Positions 53,581 to 62,875 of a stretch of DNA of 64,000 nucleotides are shown here, in pieces; the stretch's first letter is position 1; the number at the start of each line of letters is the position of its first letter. This DNA is from Companilactobacillus baiquanensis. GTDB lineage: Bacteria > Bacillota > Bacilli > Lactobacillales > Lactobacillaceae. A model generated the notes under the pieces. It had not been told where the DNA came from. It saw only the letters and a list, made by a program, of their open reading frames with translations, and searched no databases. Made by a program: the position numbers and the translations under genes. The stretch is taken from positions 62,001-126,000 of the forward strand of contig NZ_RHOQ01000002.1 of NCBI RefSeq assembly GCF_003946605.1. The letters run 5' to 3'.

Positions 53581-53655
53581 ATGCTTTTAGATAATACTCA
53601 AAGTCTATGTTGTTGTGGCTCGCATCTTTTGCGAACCATCATTTTGAGTGTCTAA
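53581..53655 (+). CDS. Cys-Cys-Cys leader peptide
   Basis: A 24-residue ORF (MLLDNTQSLCCCGSHLL...) has a GGGAGG ribosome-binding site 7 bases upstream and three consecutive TGT Cys codons at positions 10-12 (53608-53616). Flanking ACTCAAA/TTTGAGT (53596-53602, 53643-53649) and GGCTCGCA/TGCGAACC (53617-53624, 53630-53637) form a hairpin that overlaps the Cys codons. Ribosome stalling at Cys codons in cysteine shortage would melt it. This is the classic arrangement of a translational-attenuation leader. The encoded peptide itself is probably not functional. Confidence 0.75.
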   Translation: MLLDNTQSLCCCGSHLLRTIILSV

Positions 53656-53684
53656 AATTTTTCGAGGACAATAATGATGTTTGT

Positions 53685-53720
53685 AAAAGGTGCGGATTCT
53701 TTTGAATCTGCACCTTTTTT
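53685..53720 (+). terminator. Attenuator terminator
   Basis: AAAAGGTGCGGATTC-TTTT-GAATCTGCACCTTTTTT (one G-T pair), then T-run, lies between the leader peptide and the enzyme gene, with no promoter between. CATCATT (53637-53643) and AATGATG (53673-53679) could form an alternative antiterminator pairing. Confidence 0.85.
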
Positions 53721-53727
53721 ATTTTAA

Positions 53728-54888
<1,161 letters not shown>

Positions 54889-54916
54889 TATAAGTAAAAT
54901 TGTTGAGGCAGATTAA

Positions 54917-55576
54917 ATGAATTTTAAAATTGATCCAGTATTGGTTAATAAAACAGCTTTAGGCATAACAGAAATTGATTTTAAAAATCAAACATATGAT
55001 AAAAAAATGTGGGATGAACTATTGAATCCGCTTAATGAAAAAATAAGTCACGATGATACTTTAGAGACAATTAGAAATAATCCTACTATTATATCTACTA
55101 AAAAGGTATATAAAGATTTGGGAAAAGATCCCTCAAGATTTCGACCATCATCTGATAGTTTGTGGCGAAGAGTTGTAAAGGGAAAAGGATTGTATCAAAT
55201 TAATGCTTTGGTTGATTTGAATAATTATTTATCGTTGATTCATAAAATACCATTTGGTAGTTATGATTTAGAAAATATTTCAGGTGATATTACCTTTACA
55301 GTAGGCAAAACAGGCCAGGCATATCATGGTATCGGTAAAAAGAACATTAATCTGGAAAATATGTTGCTTTTAAGTGATGATAACGGTCCATTTGGAGGAC
55401 CAACGTCTGATTCAACTCGAGCCATGATCAGCGATGACACAAAAAAAGCAGTAATCGTAGCTTATATGTTTAATTTAGATGAATCAATTATGACAAATAT
55501 TCAAGACTCGGTAGCTAAATATGTTAATGAATATTTGCAAGATGCTGATATTAGAGATCAAAAAATTATTCAATAA
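54917..55576 (+). CDS. B3/4-domain protein (PheRS-beta-like)
   Basis: The 219-residue protein is a stand-alone B3/B4 domain, with the motifs KDLGKDPSRFRPSSDSLWRR and the G-rich GPFGGPTSDSTRAM stretch. In phenylalanyl-tRNA synthetase this module edits mischarged tRNA; free-standing versions are thought to deacylate or bind tRNA or amino acids. It may be co-transcribed with the transsulfuration gene (28-base gap), which would link it to the cysteine response, but that is inference. Confidence 0.82.
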   Translation: MNFKIDPVLVNKTALGITEIDFKNQTYDKKMWDELLNPLNEKISHDDTLETIRNNPTIISTKKVYKDLGKDPSRFRPSSDSLWRRVVKGKGLYQINALVDLNNYLSLIHKIPFGSYDLENISGDITFTVGKTGQAYHGIGKKNINLENMLLLSDDNGPFGGPTSDSTRAMISDDTKKAVIVAYMFNLDESIMTNIQDSVAKYVNEYLQDADIRDQKIIQ

Positions 55577-55577
55577 T

Positions 55578-55611
55578 AAATAGGGTGCGACGAAGTCGCA
55601 CCCTATTTTTA
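55578..55611. terminator. Bidirectional terminator
   Basis: TAGGGTGCGAC-GAA-GTCGCACCCTA is a perfect 11-bp stem between A- and T-runs, separating the B3/4-domain gene from the convergent permease. Confidence 0.92.
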
Positions 55612-55627
55612 ACGTTTAAATTTTTTA

Positions 55628-56959
55628 TTATTCTTTAGCTGAATTATTATGTTTTCTTACAAAATAATATACAGGTAAACCTAAAATAGTGATAAACAAA
55701 CCAAGTAGTGCAAGGGATGTTTGTGTGAAGATTGTTGAAACAACGATGAAGATACCACCTAAAATAGCAATAATTGGAGTGAATGGATATAGAAGAGCCT
55801 TATAAGGACGTTTCATATCGGGCTCACGTTTTCTCAAGATTATTGTAGCGGCAAATGTCATCGTGTAGAAAATCCAGATAACGAATACCAACATATCTGT
55901 CAAAGTATTGAAGTCGCCAAGAAATACCATGATAAAGGCAATACCAAGTTGCAATAGTGCAGCAGCCGTTGGAATACCAAATTTAGATACGTGTGATAAT
56001 GTCTTGCTGAAAGGTAAGGATTTATCTTTAGCAAGAGTATACGGAATTCTTAATCCCGTCATTGTATAACCATTAATGGCACCATAAACTGAAATTAAGA
56101 TACCAATTGTAACTAATCTTCCACCGAAATCACCAAAAATAACTTTAGCAGCATCAGCGGCAGTATTATCATTACCAACGATACTTTGAATAGGTAGAGC
56201 TTTTAAGAATGCATAATTAATAAATAAGTAAATTACAGTAATACCAAGTAATCCAAAAATAATTGCTCGAGGCAAATCTTTCTTAGGATTCTTTAACTCA
56301 CCGGCAATGTTACCAACTTGGATCCAGCCATCATAAGCAAACATCGTAGCAAGAAGACCGTGACCAAGACCGGTTATAAAATTAATATTTTGTCCTGATT
56401 TAATTGGGAACAATGGGACAGGACCCCCGTGCTTTGAAACTAAACCAAAAATAATTATAAGTGCAATAGGAATAAGTTTAAATACAGTCGTAAAGGTTTG
56501 GAAACCACCACCATATTTTGATCCGCATAGATTGATCAAGGTAATCGAAAGTGCCACTACTAATGCCATCGGTATTAACCATTTCATGCTTATATCAAGT
56601 AAGTAAATAAGTTGGGTACTGAATATAATTGATAAAGCAGAGATATTAGCAGGGAAATAAATTATCATTTCTGCCCATCCCAGTAAGAAAGAGGGCGTTT
56701 TTCCATAAGTATGATTAATATACTCAACCATACCACCGGTTTTTGGAATGGCAGCGGAGAGTTCAGCTGTTGTTAATCCCGCAGCGATAGTGATAAGTCC
56801 ACCTAGTAACCAACTAAATAACGTCAAACTTGACGAACCAGTTACTTGAGTAACCACAGGTGTCTTAAAGAATACCCCCCCACCAATCGCAGTTCCAATT
56901 ACTGTTGAAAGAGCCGCCCAAAAGCCAATATTTCTTTTGAGCTGTCCATCTTCATTCAT
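55628..56959 (-). CDS. APC-superfamily amino acid exchanger (SteT-like)
   Basis: The 443-residue permease has about 12 helices and the first-helix start VIGTAIGGGVFFKTP. The overall sequence resembles LAT-type exchangers such as the serine/threonine exchanger SteT. A AAGGAGG site precedes the ATG. It is divergent from another permease across a 585-base intergenic region, so the two may share a control zone. Substrate is not determined. Confidence 0.85.
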   Translation of the reverse strand: MNEDGQLKRNIGFWAALSTVIGTAIGGGVFFKTPVVTQVTGSSSLTLFSWLLGGLITIAAGLTTAELSAAIPKTGGMVEYINHTYGKTPSFLLGWAEMIIYFPANISALSIIFSTQLIYLLDISMKWLIPMALVVALSITLINLCGSKYGGGFQTFTTVFKLIPIALIIIFGLVSKHGGPVPLFPIKSGQNINFITGLGHGLLATMFAYDGWIQVGNIAGELKNPKKDLPRAIIFGLLGITVIYLFINYAFLKALPIQSIVGNDNTAADAAKVIFGDFGGRLVTIGILISVYGAINGYTMTGLRIPYTLAKDKSLPFSKTLSHVSKFGIPTAAALLQLGIAFIMVFLGDFNTLTDMLVFVIWIFYTMTFAATIILRKREPDMKRPYKALLYPFTPIIAILGGIFIVVSTIFTQTSLALLGLFITILGLPVYYFVRKHNNSAKE

Positions 56960-57544
56960 TATACTTTCCTCCTTATATTGAGAATGATTTCACAATCATT
57001 CTACCAAAAAATAAATTTTTTAAAAGGCAAAACAGATATATTTATAAAAAATAGCTCACTCTTCATTGAGGTTTTAGGTGAACAACTTTGATTTTTTTGA
57101 TTATCCATTCAAAATTCTAGATTTAGCCGTTGCTTTTTTTGCACCAATAATAAACAAGTGTTTATAAAATGTGAACATAAGATTTGTTGATAATTTACTT
57201 GTCAAATCAATTTGAAAGTATTAAATTAGCAAGAATCTGCGGCACATTAACGATGTGTTCATTTTGGATGATCATTTATCCCAATGATGTCGAGTGTGTG
57301 TAAACAAAACGTTCTGGTTGATTAAATGCAGGTAAAATTGATTTTTAAAGAAATAATACTCAATACAATTAATTTAATAAAATTAGTTTATATTTCAAAC
57401 TATAATTAGTGAATATAATCACTAATAACTTTCAAAATAAAATATTTTGTATGTTAAAAAAATCACGAAGTTTACCTGAAATTATAAAAATAGTGCTATG
57501 ATAATAACAATTACAAAAATTTGAAAGCTTGGGAGTAGGGTATT
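56960..57544. other. Long divergent intergenic region between two permeases
   Basis: This 585-base, strongly AT-rich region contains a perfect dyad ATTAGTGA-ATATAA-TCACTAAT (57405-57426) and a TATGAT box near 57496 before the plus-strand permease. The dyad resembles ArgR-type boxes but deviates from the consensus. Nothing else I can support is present. Confidence 0.5.
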
Positions 57545-58900
57545 ATGCGACGAAAATCAATTGATGATTTAATTAATGTTTCAAAAGACAAGCCCAAAAC
57601 ATTAGGGCTTTTTGATCTAACGATCATGGGAATTGGCGCAATTATTGGTACTGGAATTTTGGTTCTAACTGGAATTGTAGCTGCTACGGACGCTGGTCCG
57701 GGTGTAATATTTTCATTCTTAATTGCTGCACTAGCAAGTGCACTAATCGGTTTATGCTATTCGGAACTAACAACGGCTATACCAAGTTCTGGTAGTGCTT
57801 ACGTTTATTCTTGGATAACGATGGGTGAACAGATTGCCTTTTTCTCTGGTTGGACTTTGCTGGGTGTATATATAACTACAACCGCAACTGTTGCCACTGG
57901 ATGGACAGGTTATGTCGCTTCATTTCTAAGAGAAGTAGGAGTCAACTTGCCTAAAAGTTTGATAGAATCACCATTCAATGGAGGACTAGTTAATTTACCG
58001 GCTATTATAGTTGTATTGCTGATAACACTGTTATTAACAAGAGGGATGAGTGAAAGTAAAGTTGTTAACGATGTTTTAGTCTTAGTAAAAATTGGAATCA
58101 TACTTTTATTTGTAATTGTAGGTTCTTTTCACGTTAAGACTACAAATTGGCAACCATTTTTACCATATGGAGTAAAAGGGGTATTCACTGGAGCTTCAAC
58201 GGTATTCTTTTCCTTCTTAGGATTTGATGCCTTGGCAACATCTGCAGAAGACTGTAAAAAGGTCCAAAGAAACTTACCTATTGCTATTATCGCATCATTA
58301 GCAATTTCAACATTGTTATATATTATTGTCAGCTTAGTCATGACTGGAGACGTCAAGTATAACTTATTAAATGTCCCAGAAGCAATGTCATTTGTCTTGA
58401 TAACACTTAAACATCCATATGTTGCTGAAATTGTTTCACTTGGAGCGATTCTAGGAATTTTAGCGGTAATCTTAGCATTTATCTATGCATCTTCAAATAT
58501 TGCCATGGCAATGAGTCGAGGTGGATTCTTACCTCCAGTATTTAGTAAATTAAATGCTAAAACACAAACACCTAACAAAGCTCTATGGTTAATTGGAATT
58601 ATCACTGCTGTTTGTTCAGGATTATTGGATATTAAAAAATTAGCCACATTCGCTAATGTCGGATCATTATGTATTTTCTTCTTGATCTCTGTATCAGTTA
58701 TTCTTTTAAGAAAACAACATCCAGATTTAAAACGTCCATTTAGAGTACCATTTGGAACCGTTTTGCCAGTTCTATCAGCAGCAGTATGTATCTTATTGTT
58801 ATTTAATTTACCAGGTACAGCATGGCTTAGCTATATTGGTTGGTTAGCAATCGGTGTTATTTTGTACTTTGCCTATTCAAAATCTCATGTTATATATTAA
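57545..58900 (+). CDS. Cationic-type amino acid permease (APC superfamily, CAT-like)
   Basis: The 451-residue permease has about 12-13 helices and begins KTLGLFDLTIMGIGAIIGTGILVLTG, the canonical unwound helix 1 of APC carriers. The GFDALATSAEDCKKVQRNLP stretch and PNKALW end are typical of YfnA/CAT-type members. It lies 475 bases upstream of grdX and could supply glycine or another amino acid for reduction (inference); it has a separate promoter. RBS GGGAG precedes the ATG. Confidence 0.85.
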   Translation: MRRKSIDDLINVSKDKPKTLGLFDLTIMGIGAIIGTGILVLTGIVAATDAGPGVIFSFLIAALASALIGLCYSELTTAIPSSGSAYVYSWITMGEQIAFFSGWTLLGVYITTTATVATGWTGYVASFLREVGVNLPKSLIESPFNGGLVNLPAIIVVLLITLLLTRGMSESKVVNDVLVLVKIGIILLFVIVGSFHVKTTNWQPFLPYGVKGVFTGASTVFFSFLGFDALATSAEDCKKVQRNLPIAIIASLAISTLLYIIVSLVMTGDVKYNLLNVPEAMSFVLITLKHPYVAEIVSLGAILGILAVILAFIYASSNIAMAMSRGGFLPPVFSKLNAKTQTPNKALWLIGIITAVCSGLLDIKKLATFANVGSLCIFFLISVSVILLRKQHPDLKRPFRVPFGTVLPVLSAAVCILLLFNLPGTAWLSYIGWLAIGVILYFAYSKSHVIY

Positions 58901-59151
58901 AATCAGTGTTCAGTTAGAGTGAATAAAAAATACTTTTTTGTTCACATTTGTTAAACATTTCACTAAATTTCAAAATGTATAATTTATTTTTGAAAAAAGG
59001 AAAGATAATTTTTTGACATGTGAAAATGAATTGAAAGCATAATCTGTCTCTGATCATCAGAATGATATCGAGAGTCAAATGTCCTATATAGTTGACCGAT
59101 TATAACTTTTAAATACATTTTCTTGAAAAATAAAAATATGTTGTATTGATA
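58901..59151. other. Intergenic region after the permease
   Basis: A GTGAATAAAAAA / TTTTTTGTTCAC hairpin (58919-58945, one T-G) may end the permease transcript weakly. A TTGACA (59013-59018) lies 19 bases before CATAAT (59038-59043), so a short transcript reaching the terminator at 59187 is possible. No ORF over 60 codons is supported on the plus strand; a minus-strand 61-residue frame (58984-59169) has no RBS or family. Confidence 0.4.
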
Positions 59152-59187
59152 TAAATGGCTGTAAATCAAGTTTCAGCCATTTTTTTA
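59152..59187 (+). terminator. Intrinsic terminator upstream of the grd promoter
   Basis: AATGGCTG-TAAATCAAGTTT-CAGCCATT followed by seven T. It insulates the grd promoter from upstream transcription. Confidence 0.8.
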
Positions 59188-59290
59188 ATGCCGAAATTTT
59201 AAATTGATATTAAACTCAAAAAAATCAGTTATCTAATTAAGAAAATGGATTTTAATGATCTCAATCAAAAATAAATTTATTATTTTTTCG

Positions 59291-59328
59291 CGAAAACGCT
59301 TGCAAATCACAAACTATTACGCTATATT
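59291..59328 (+). promoter_or_regulatory. grd promoter overlapped by a cre site
   Basis: TTGCAA (59300-59305) and TATATT (59323-59328) are separated by exactly 17 bases. CGAAAACGCTTGCA (59291-59304) differs from a consensus CcpA site (TGAAAACGCTTGCA) at the first base only and overlaps the -35 box, so CcpA should block RNA polymerase when preferred sugars are present. Confidence 0.75.
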
Positions 59329-59375
59329 TCATGTGTAAGATAAAAGTGAAAAACTTAACAAAGGGGGCTTAAAGA

Positions 59376-59762
59376 ATGGCGAATTTTTATATTTTAACGA
59401 ATAATCCGCTGGTTGAAGGAAAATATCCTGAAATTACGAATTTTGAGGAAAATTCATCTGTTGAAGATATCTTTAACCATAGTAGAGATTCCATTCATTT
59501 AGGGGCCAACTTAATCAATCATCCACTTGCTGGAAGTATTAAACCTAATCAAAGCCCTTATAAAAGTTTAGTTTTGAGCGATCGTAGAGGCGACCTTGAT
59601 ATGTTCTCATTAACGTTGATCGAAGGAGCTAATCAAGTATTAAAAAAGCTTCCTCCTAGAAGGCGCGAGTATGACGAAGGTGTCCTAGAGGATTTCCAAG
59701 TAATAGATTTGGACCTATTGGATTCCGCCATTGAAAGTTTACCTTATGAATATCACGAATAA
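59376..59762 (+). CDS. grdX: GrdX, glycine reductase operon protein
   Basis: GrdX, 128 residues, is the first gene of clostridial glycine/sarcosine/betaine reductase operons. The sequence starts FYILTNNPLVEGKYP and contains the SDRRGDLDMFSLTLIEGA stretch seen in GrdX proteins. It is cytoplasmic, with no membrane or catalytic motif; its function is unknown. GGGGG lies before the ATG. The gene is followed by trxB after 40 bases. Confidence 0.88.
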   Translation: MANFYILTNNPLVEGKYPEITNFEENSSVEDIFNHSRDSIHLGANLINHPLAGSIKPNQSPYKSLVLSDRRGDLDMFSLTLIEGANQVLKKLPPRRREYDEGVLEDFQVIDLDLLDSAIESLPYEYHE

Positions 59763-59802
59763 ATAGATTTATAAATTATCGTATGTATGGGAGGAGAGTT
59801 TT

Positions 59803-61047
59803 ATGTCAGAAGTATATGATCTTTTAATTGTTGGTGCTGGACCTGGTGGATTGGCAGCAGGTATATATGGTAGCCGTGCAAAATTAAAATCCGCTATTTT
59901 AGATAAGAATGCTGAACCTGGTGGACAAGCTTCAACAACTGATGAAATGGAAAATTATCCTGGATTTTATAAGGGCACTACTGGTCCTGGTATTATGAAG
60001 GAATTTGCTGATCATGCTAAAGCATTTGGCACAGAATTTCTAAGAGGAACAGTTGATGAAGTTGATTTCTCAGGACCTATTAAGAAAGTCCATACACAAC
60101 AAGGCGATACTTATGAATCTAAAGTTGTTATTTTATCACCAGGTGCTACTCCTAGAAAAATCAATGTTAAAGGTGAAGCTGAACTAAGAGGTAAAGGTGT
60201 AAGTTATTGTGCAACTTGTGACGCTGACTTCTTTGTTGATTTGGACGTTGTAGTTGTTGGTAATGGTGATGCAGCGATCGAAGAAGCAATGTACTTAACT
60301 AAATTCGCTGAAACAGTAACGATCATCGTTATTCATGAAGAAGGTAATCTTGACTGTAATAAAGCCAGTGCCGAGAAAGCTATGAAGAATCCAAAACTTA
60401 AATGGGTATGGAATTCAACAGTTGAAGAAATCGCTGGTGACGAATTAGTCGAGAAAGTTGTTTTAAAGAATATCAATACAGGTGAATTATCAGACCTTGA
60501 AACTAACGGAGTTTTCGTATTTATCGGAACAGAGCCACATACAGACTTCCTTAAAGGAAAAGTTGAATTAGATGATCGTGGTTATCTAGTTGCTAATGAC
60601 ATGATGGAAACTAACGTACCTGGTGTTTACGCCGTAGGTGATGCTAGAGCTAAATATCTACGTCAAGTTGTTACAGCCGCTGCTGATGGTGCAATTGCTG
60701 CATCTGCTGCTGAAAAATATCTTTCAGAATTAGAAACACTTCAAAATGATGTTTTAGATGTAAGTAAAGAAAAACCTGTAATTCTTGCATTCTGGGCACC
60801 ACAAGTAGAAGAAAGTATCGATTCAATTGCTATTGTGGATAAAGTTGTTGAAGAAAAAGATGGTGCTGTTGGTTTGGTAAAACTTGATACATATAGAGCT
60901 AAAAAAACAGCTACACAATATAAAGTTTCAGAGATTCCTACTATTGTATTGTTCAAAGATGGAAAAGATGTTGGCCGCATTGAAGGAGCAAAGAATATCA
61001 CCCCTGATGCTGTTGAAAATATCTTAAAGGAATCAGTAGAGGTTTAA
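59803..61047 (+). CDS. trxB: Thioredoxin reductase with C-terminal CXXC-less thioredoxin-fold domain
   Basis: The 414-residue protein has FAD site GAGPGGLAAG (11-20), redox pair C136-A-T-C139, a second nucleotide site GNGDAA (153-158) and GVYAVGDAR. It should reduce the adjacent thioredoxin. Two features are odd. After the nucleotide site, the NADPH-typical HRRxxxR is replaced by IHEEGNLDCNK (177-187), so electron donor use may differ (NADH or ferredoxin). A further domain (about 323-412) has a thioredoxin fold (FWAPQVEES, cis-Pro in IPT) but Ala and Val where the Cys pair would be. The usual length is about 310-320 residues. An unusual perfect 21-bp stem lies after it. Confidence 0.87.
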   Translation: MSEVYDLLIVGAGPGGLAAGIYGSRAKLKSAILDKNAEPGGQASTTDEMENYPGFYKGTTGPGIMKEFADHAKAFGTEFLRGTVDEVDFSGPIKKVHTQQGDTYESKVVILSPGATPRKINVKGEAELRGKGVSYCATCDADFFVDLDVVVVGNGDAAIEEAMYLTKFAETVTIIVIHEEGNLDCNKASAEKAMKNPKLKWVWNSTVEEIAGDELVEKVVLKNINTGELSDLETNGVFVFIGTEPHTDFLKGKVELDDRGYLVANDMMETNVPGVYAVGDARAKYLRQVVTAAADGAIAASAAEKYLSELETLQNDVLDVSKEKPVILAFWAPQVEESIDSIAIVDKVVEEKDGAVGLVKLDTYRAKKTATQYKVSEIPTIVLFKDGKDVGRIEGAKNITPDAVENILKESVEV

Positions 61048-61080
61048 AAAGAATTGAATAAAAAGTTTAGAGCGATCTAA

Positions 61081-61131
61081 ATTTTTTATCTTTGAAATTT
61101 AGTCCTGCATTAAATTTCAAAGATAAAAAAT
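61081..61131. repeat. Perfect 21-bp inverted repeat between trxB and trxA
   Basis: ATTTTTTATCTTTGAAATTTA (61081-61101) is exactly complementary to 61111-61131 across loop GTCCTGCAT. The stem is AT-rich and has no downstream T-run. It may be an RNase-processing or mRNA-stability hairpin, or a weak terminator that lowers downstream expression. Confidence 0.65.
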
Positions 61132-61149
61132 GAAGGGAGGAAAAAGGTT

Positions 61150-61482
61150 ATGATGGAACATCTTACAAAAGAAAATTTTGAAGAAACAATTAGTAATTCA
61201 AAAGGTTTAGTTATGGTGGATTTCTTTAGTCCAAAATGCGTACCATGTATGGCACTTATGCCTGATGTTGAAAAACTATCAGATGAAAAATCTGACGTAG
61301 CTACATTCTATGCATTTGATACTACAGGAAATATGAGAATGGCCATGAAACAAAAAGTAATGGGCATCCCAGCATATCTATTCTATAAAGATGGCGAAAA
61401 AGTTGCTACTCTTGGGAAAGAAATCCTTGAAGAAAAAGGAATGGCAGCTGTAACAGACAAACTGGATGAATTAACAGTTTAG
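61150..61482 (+). CDS. trxA: Glycine-reductase-associated thioredoxin (CVPC)
   Basis: The 110-residue thioredoxin has the redox site C30-V-P-C33 instead of the usual CGPC, the form known from grd operons of Clostridium and Eubacterium acidaminophilum, with cis-Pro in GIPAYLFYKDGEKV. It carries electrons from TrxB to the glycine reductase (to selenoprotein A). The GGGAGG site precedes tandem ATG codons; the second ATG is an alternative start. It is 102 bases after trxB. Confidence 0.9.
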   Translation: MMEHLTKENFEETISNSKGLVMVDFFSPKCVPCMALMPDVEKLSDEKSDVATFYAFDTTGNMRMAMKQKVMGIPAYLFYKDGEKVATLGKEILEEKGMAAVTDKLDELTV

Positions 61483-61531
61483 TTTCATCATTATTGAATT
61501 ACTGCAAATAGGCAAGGAATGGAGGGATATT

Positions 61532-62821
61532 ATGCGATTAGAAATTGGCAATATCCTAATTAAAGATATTGCCTTCGGCTCAAAAACCGAAGTTAAAGAT
61601 GGCACACTATTCGTTGATAAGGACGAATTAATCGAAGCTGCAACAGGCGGAGATGAAAGAATCAAATCTCTTGATGTGTATTTAGCAAAACCAGGTGACA
61701 AGACTCGTATCATTCCAGTTAAAGATGTCATCGAACCACGTTGTAAAGTTGATGGCAAAGGTAACATCTTCCCAGGTGTTATCGGTGATGTTGACCAAGT
61801 TGGTTCGGGACGCACACATGTACTTAAAGGTGCAGCTGTTGTAACAACTGGTAAGATCGTAGGTTTCCAAGAAGGAATCATTGATATGAGTGGTGAAGGT
61901 GCTAAATATACACCATTCTCAAAACTAAATAATATTGTAATCAAAATGGAACCAATTGACAGTATCAAACAGCATGAACACGAAGAAGTTATTCGTCTAG
62001 CTGGTTTCAGAGCTGCCAACTATATTGGTGAAGCAGGAAGAAATGTTGAACCTGATGAAGAAAAGGTTTATGAAACAAAACCACTTCTAGAACAAGTTAA
62101 ACAATATCCTGATCTACCAAAAGTTGTATATGTATATGCACTACAAACACAAGGACTTATGCATAATACATTCTTCTATGGCGCAGATGCTAAGAAGATC
62201 GTTCCAACATTTATGTATCCAACAGAAGTATTCGATGGGGCTATTACAAGTGGTAACTGTGTTTCAGCTTGTGACAAGAATCCATCATATGTACATCTGA
62301 ACAGTCCAGTTATTGATGATCTATATGCAAGACATGGTAAAGATATTAACTTTATCGGATGTGTTATTACCAATGAGAACGTAACATTACAAGACAAGAA
62401 ACGTTCATCAAATATGACAGCTAAATTAGTTGAATTGCTTGGCGCAGATGCAGCAATCATCTCAGAAGAAGGCTTTGGTAACCCTGATGCCGACTTAGTT
62501 ATGAACTGTAATAACCTTGAAAATAAAGGTATTAAGACAGTTCTTGTAACTGATGAGTATGCTGGACAAGATGGTGCCAGTCAATCATTAGCTGATTCAA
62601 CTCCAAAAGGTGATGCTGTTGTAACTGCAGGTAACGCTAACGAAGTTATCGACCTTCCAGTTATGGATACAGTTATCGGTCATCCAGAAGTTGCCAACAT
62701 TATTGCTGGTGCTTGGGATGGAAGCCTTCGTGATGACGGATCGATCGAAGCTGAATTACAAGTAATCACTGGTTCAACAAATGAATTAGGATTCTTTAAC
62801 CTTTCAGCTAAGACTATTTAG
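61532..62821 (+). CDS. grdE: Glycine reductase component B, proprotein GrdE
   Basis: GrdE, 429 residues, is cleaved between N242 and C243 (GNCVSACDKN), converting the Cys into a pyruvoyl group; the fragments with GrdB form component B, which binds glycine as a Schiff base. The neighbouring sequence (NPSYVHLNSPVI and TNENVTLQDK) matches clostridial GrdE. GGAGGG precedes the ATG. It is 49 bases after trxA. Because the cleavage motif is complete, the protein should be active. Confidence 0.95.
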   Translation: MRLEIGNILIKDIAFGSKTEVKDGTLFVDKDELIEAATGGDERIKSLDVYLAKPGDKTRIIPVKDVIEPRCKVDGKGNIFPGVIGDVDQVGSGRTHVLKGAAVVTTGKIVGFQEGIIDMSGEGAKYTPFSKLNNIVIKMEPIDSIKQHEHEEVIRLAGFRAANYIGEAGRNVEPDEEKVYETKPLLEQVKQYPDLPKVVYVYALQTQGLMHNTFFYGADAKKIVPTFMYPTEVFDGAITSGNCVSACDKNPSYVHLNSPVIDDLYARHGKDINFIGCVITNENVTLQDKKRSSNMTAKLVELLGADAAIISEEGFGNPDADLVMNCNNLENKGIKTVLVTDEYAGQDGASQSLADSTPKGDAVVTAGNANEVIDLPVMDTVIGHPEVANIIAGAWDGSLRDDGSIEAELQVITGSTNELGFFNLSAKTI

Positions 62822-62875
62822 TATAACGAAATTATAGTAAACATTAAATTTAATAAAATTGAAGGAGAGCACATT

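Noticed and set aside
59191..59375. Glycine riboswitch before grdX
   Set aside because: Neither of the two conserved aptamer cores is visible, and the space is occupied by the promoter and the cre site.
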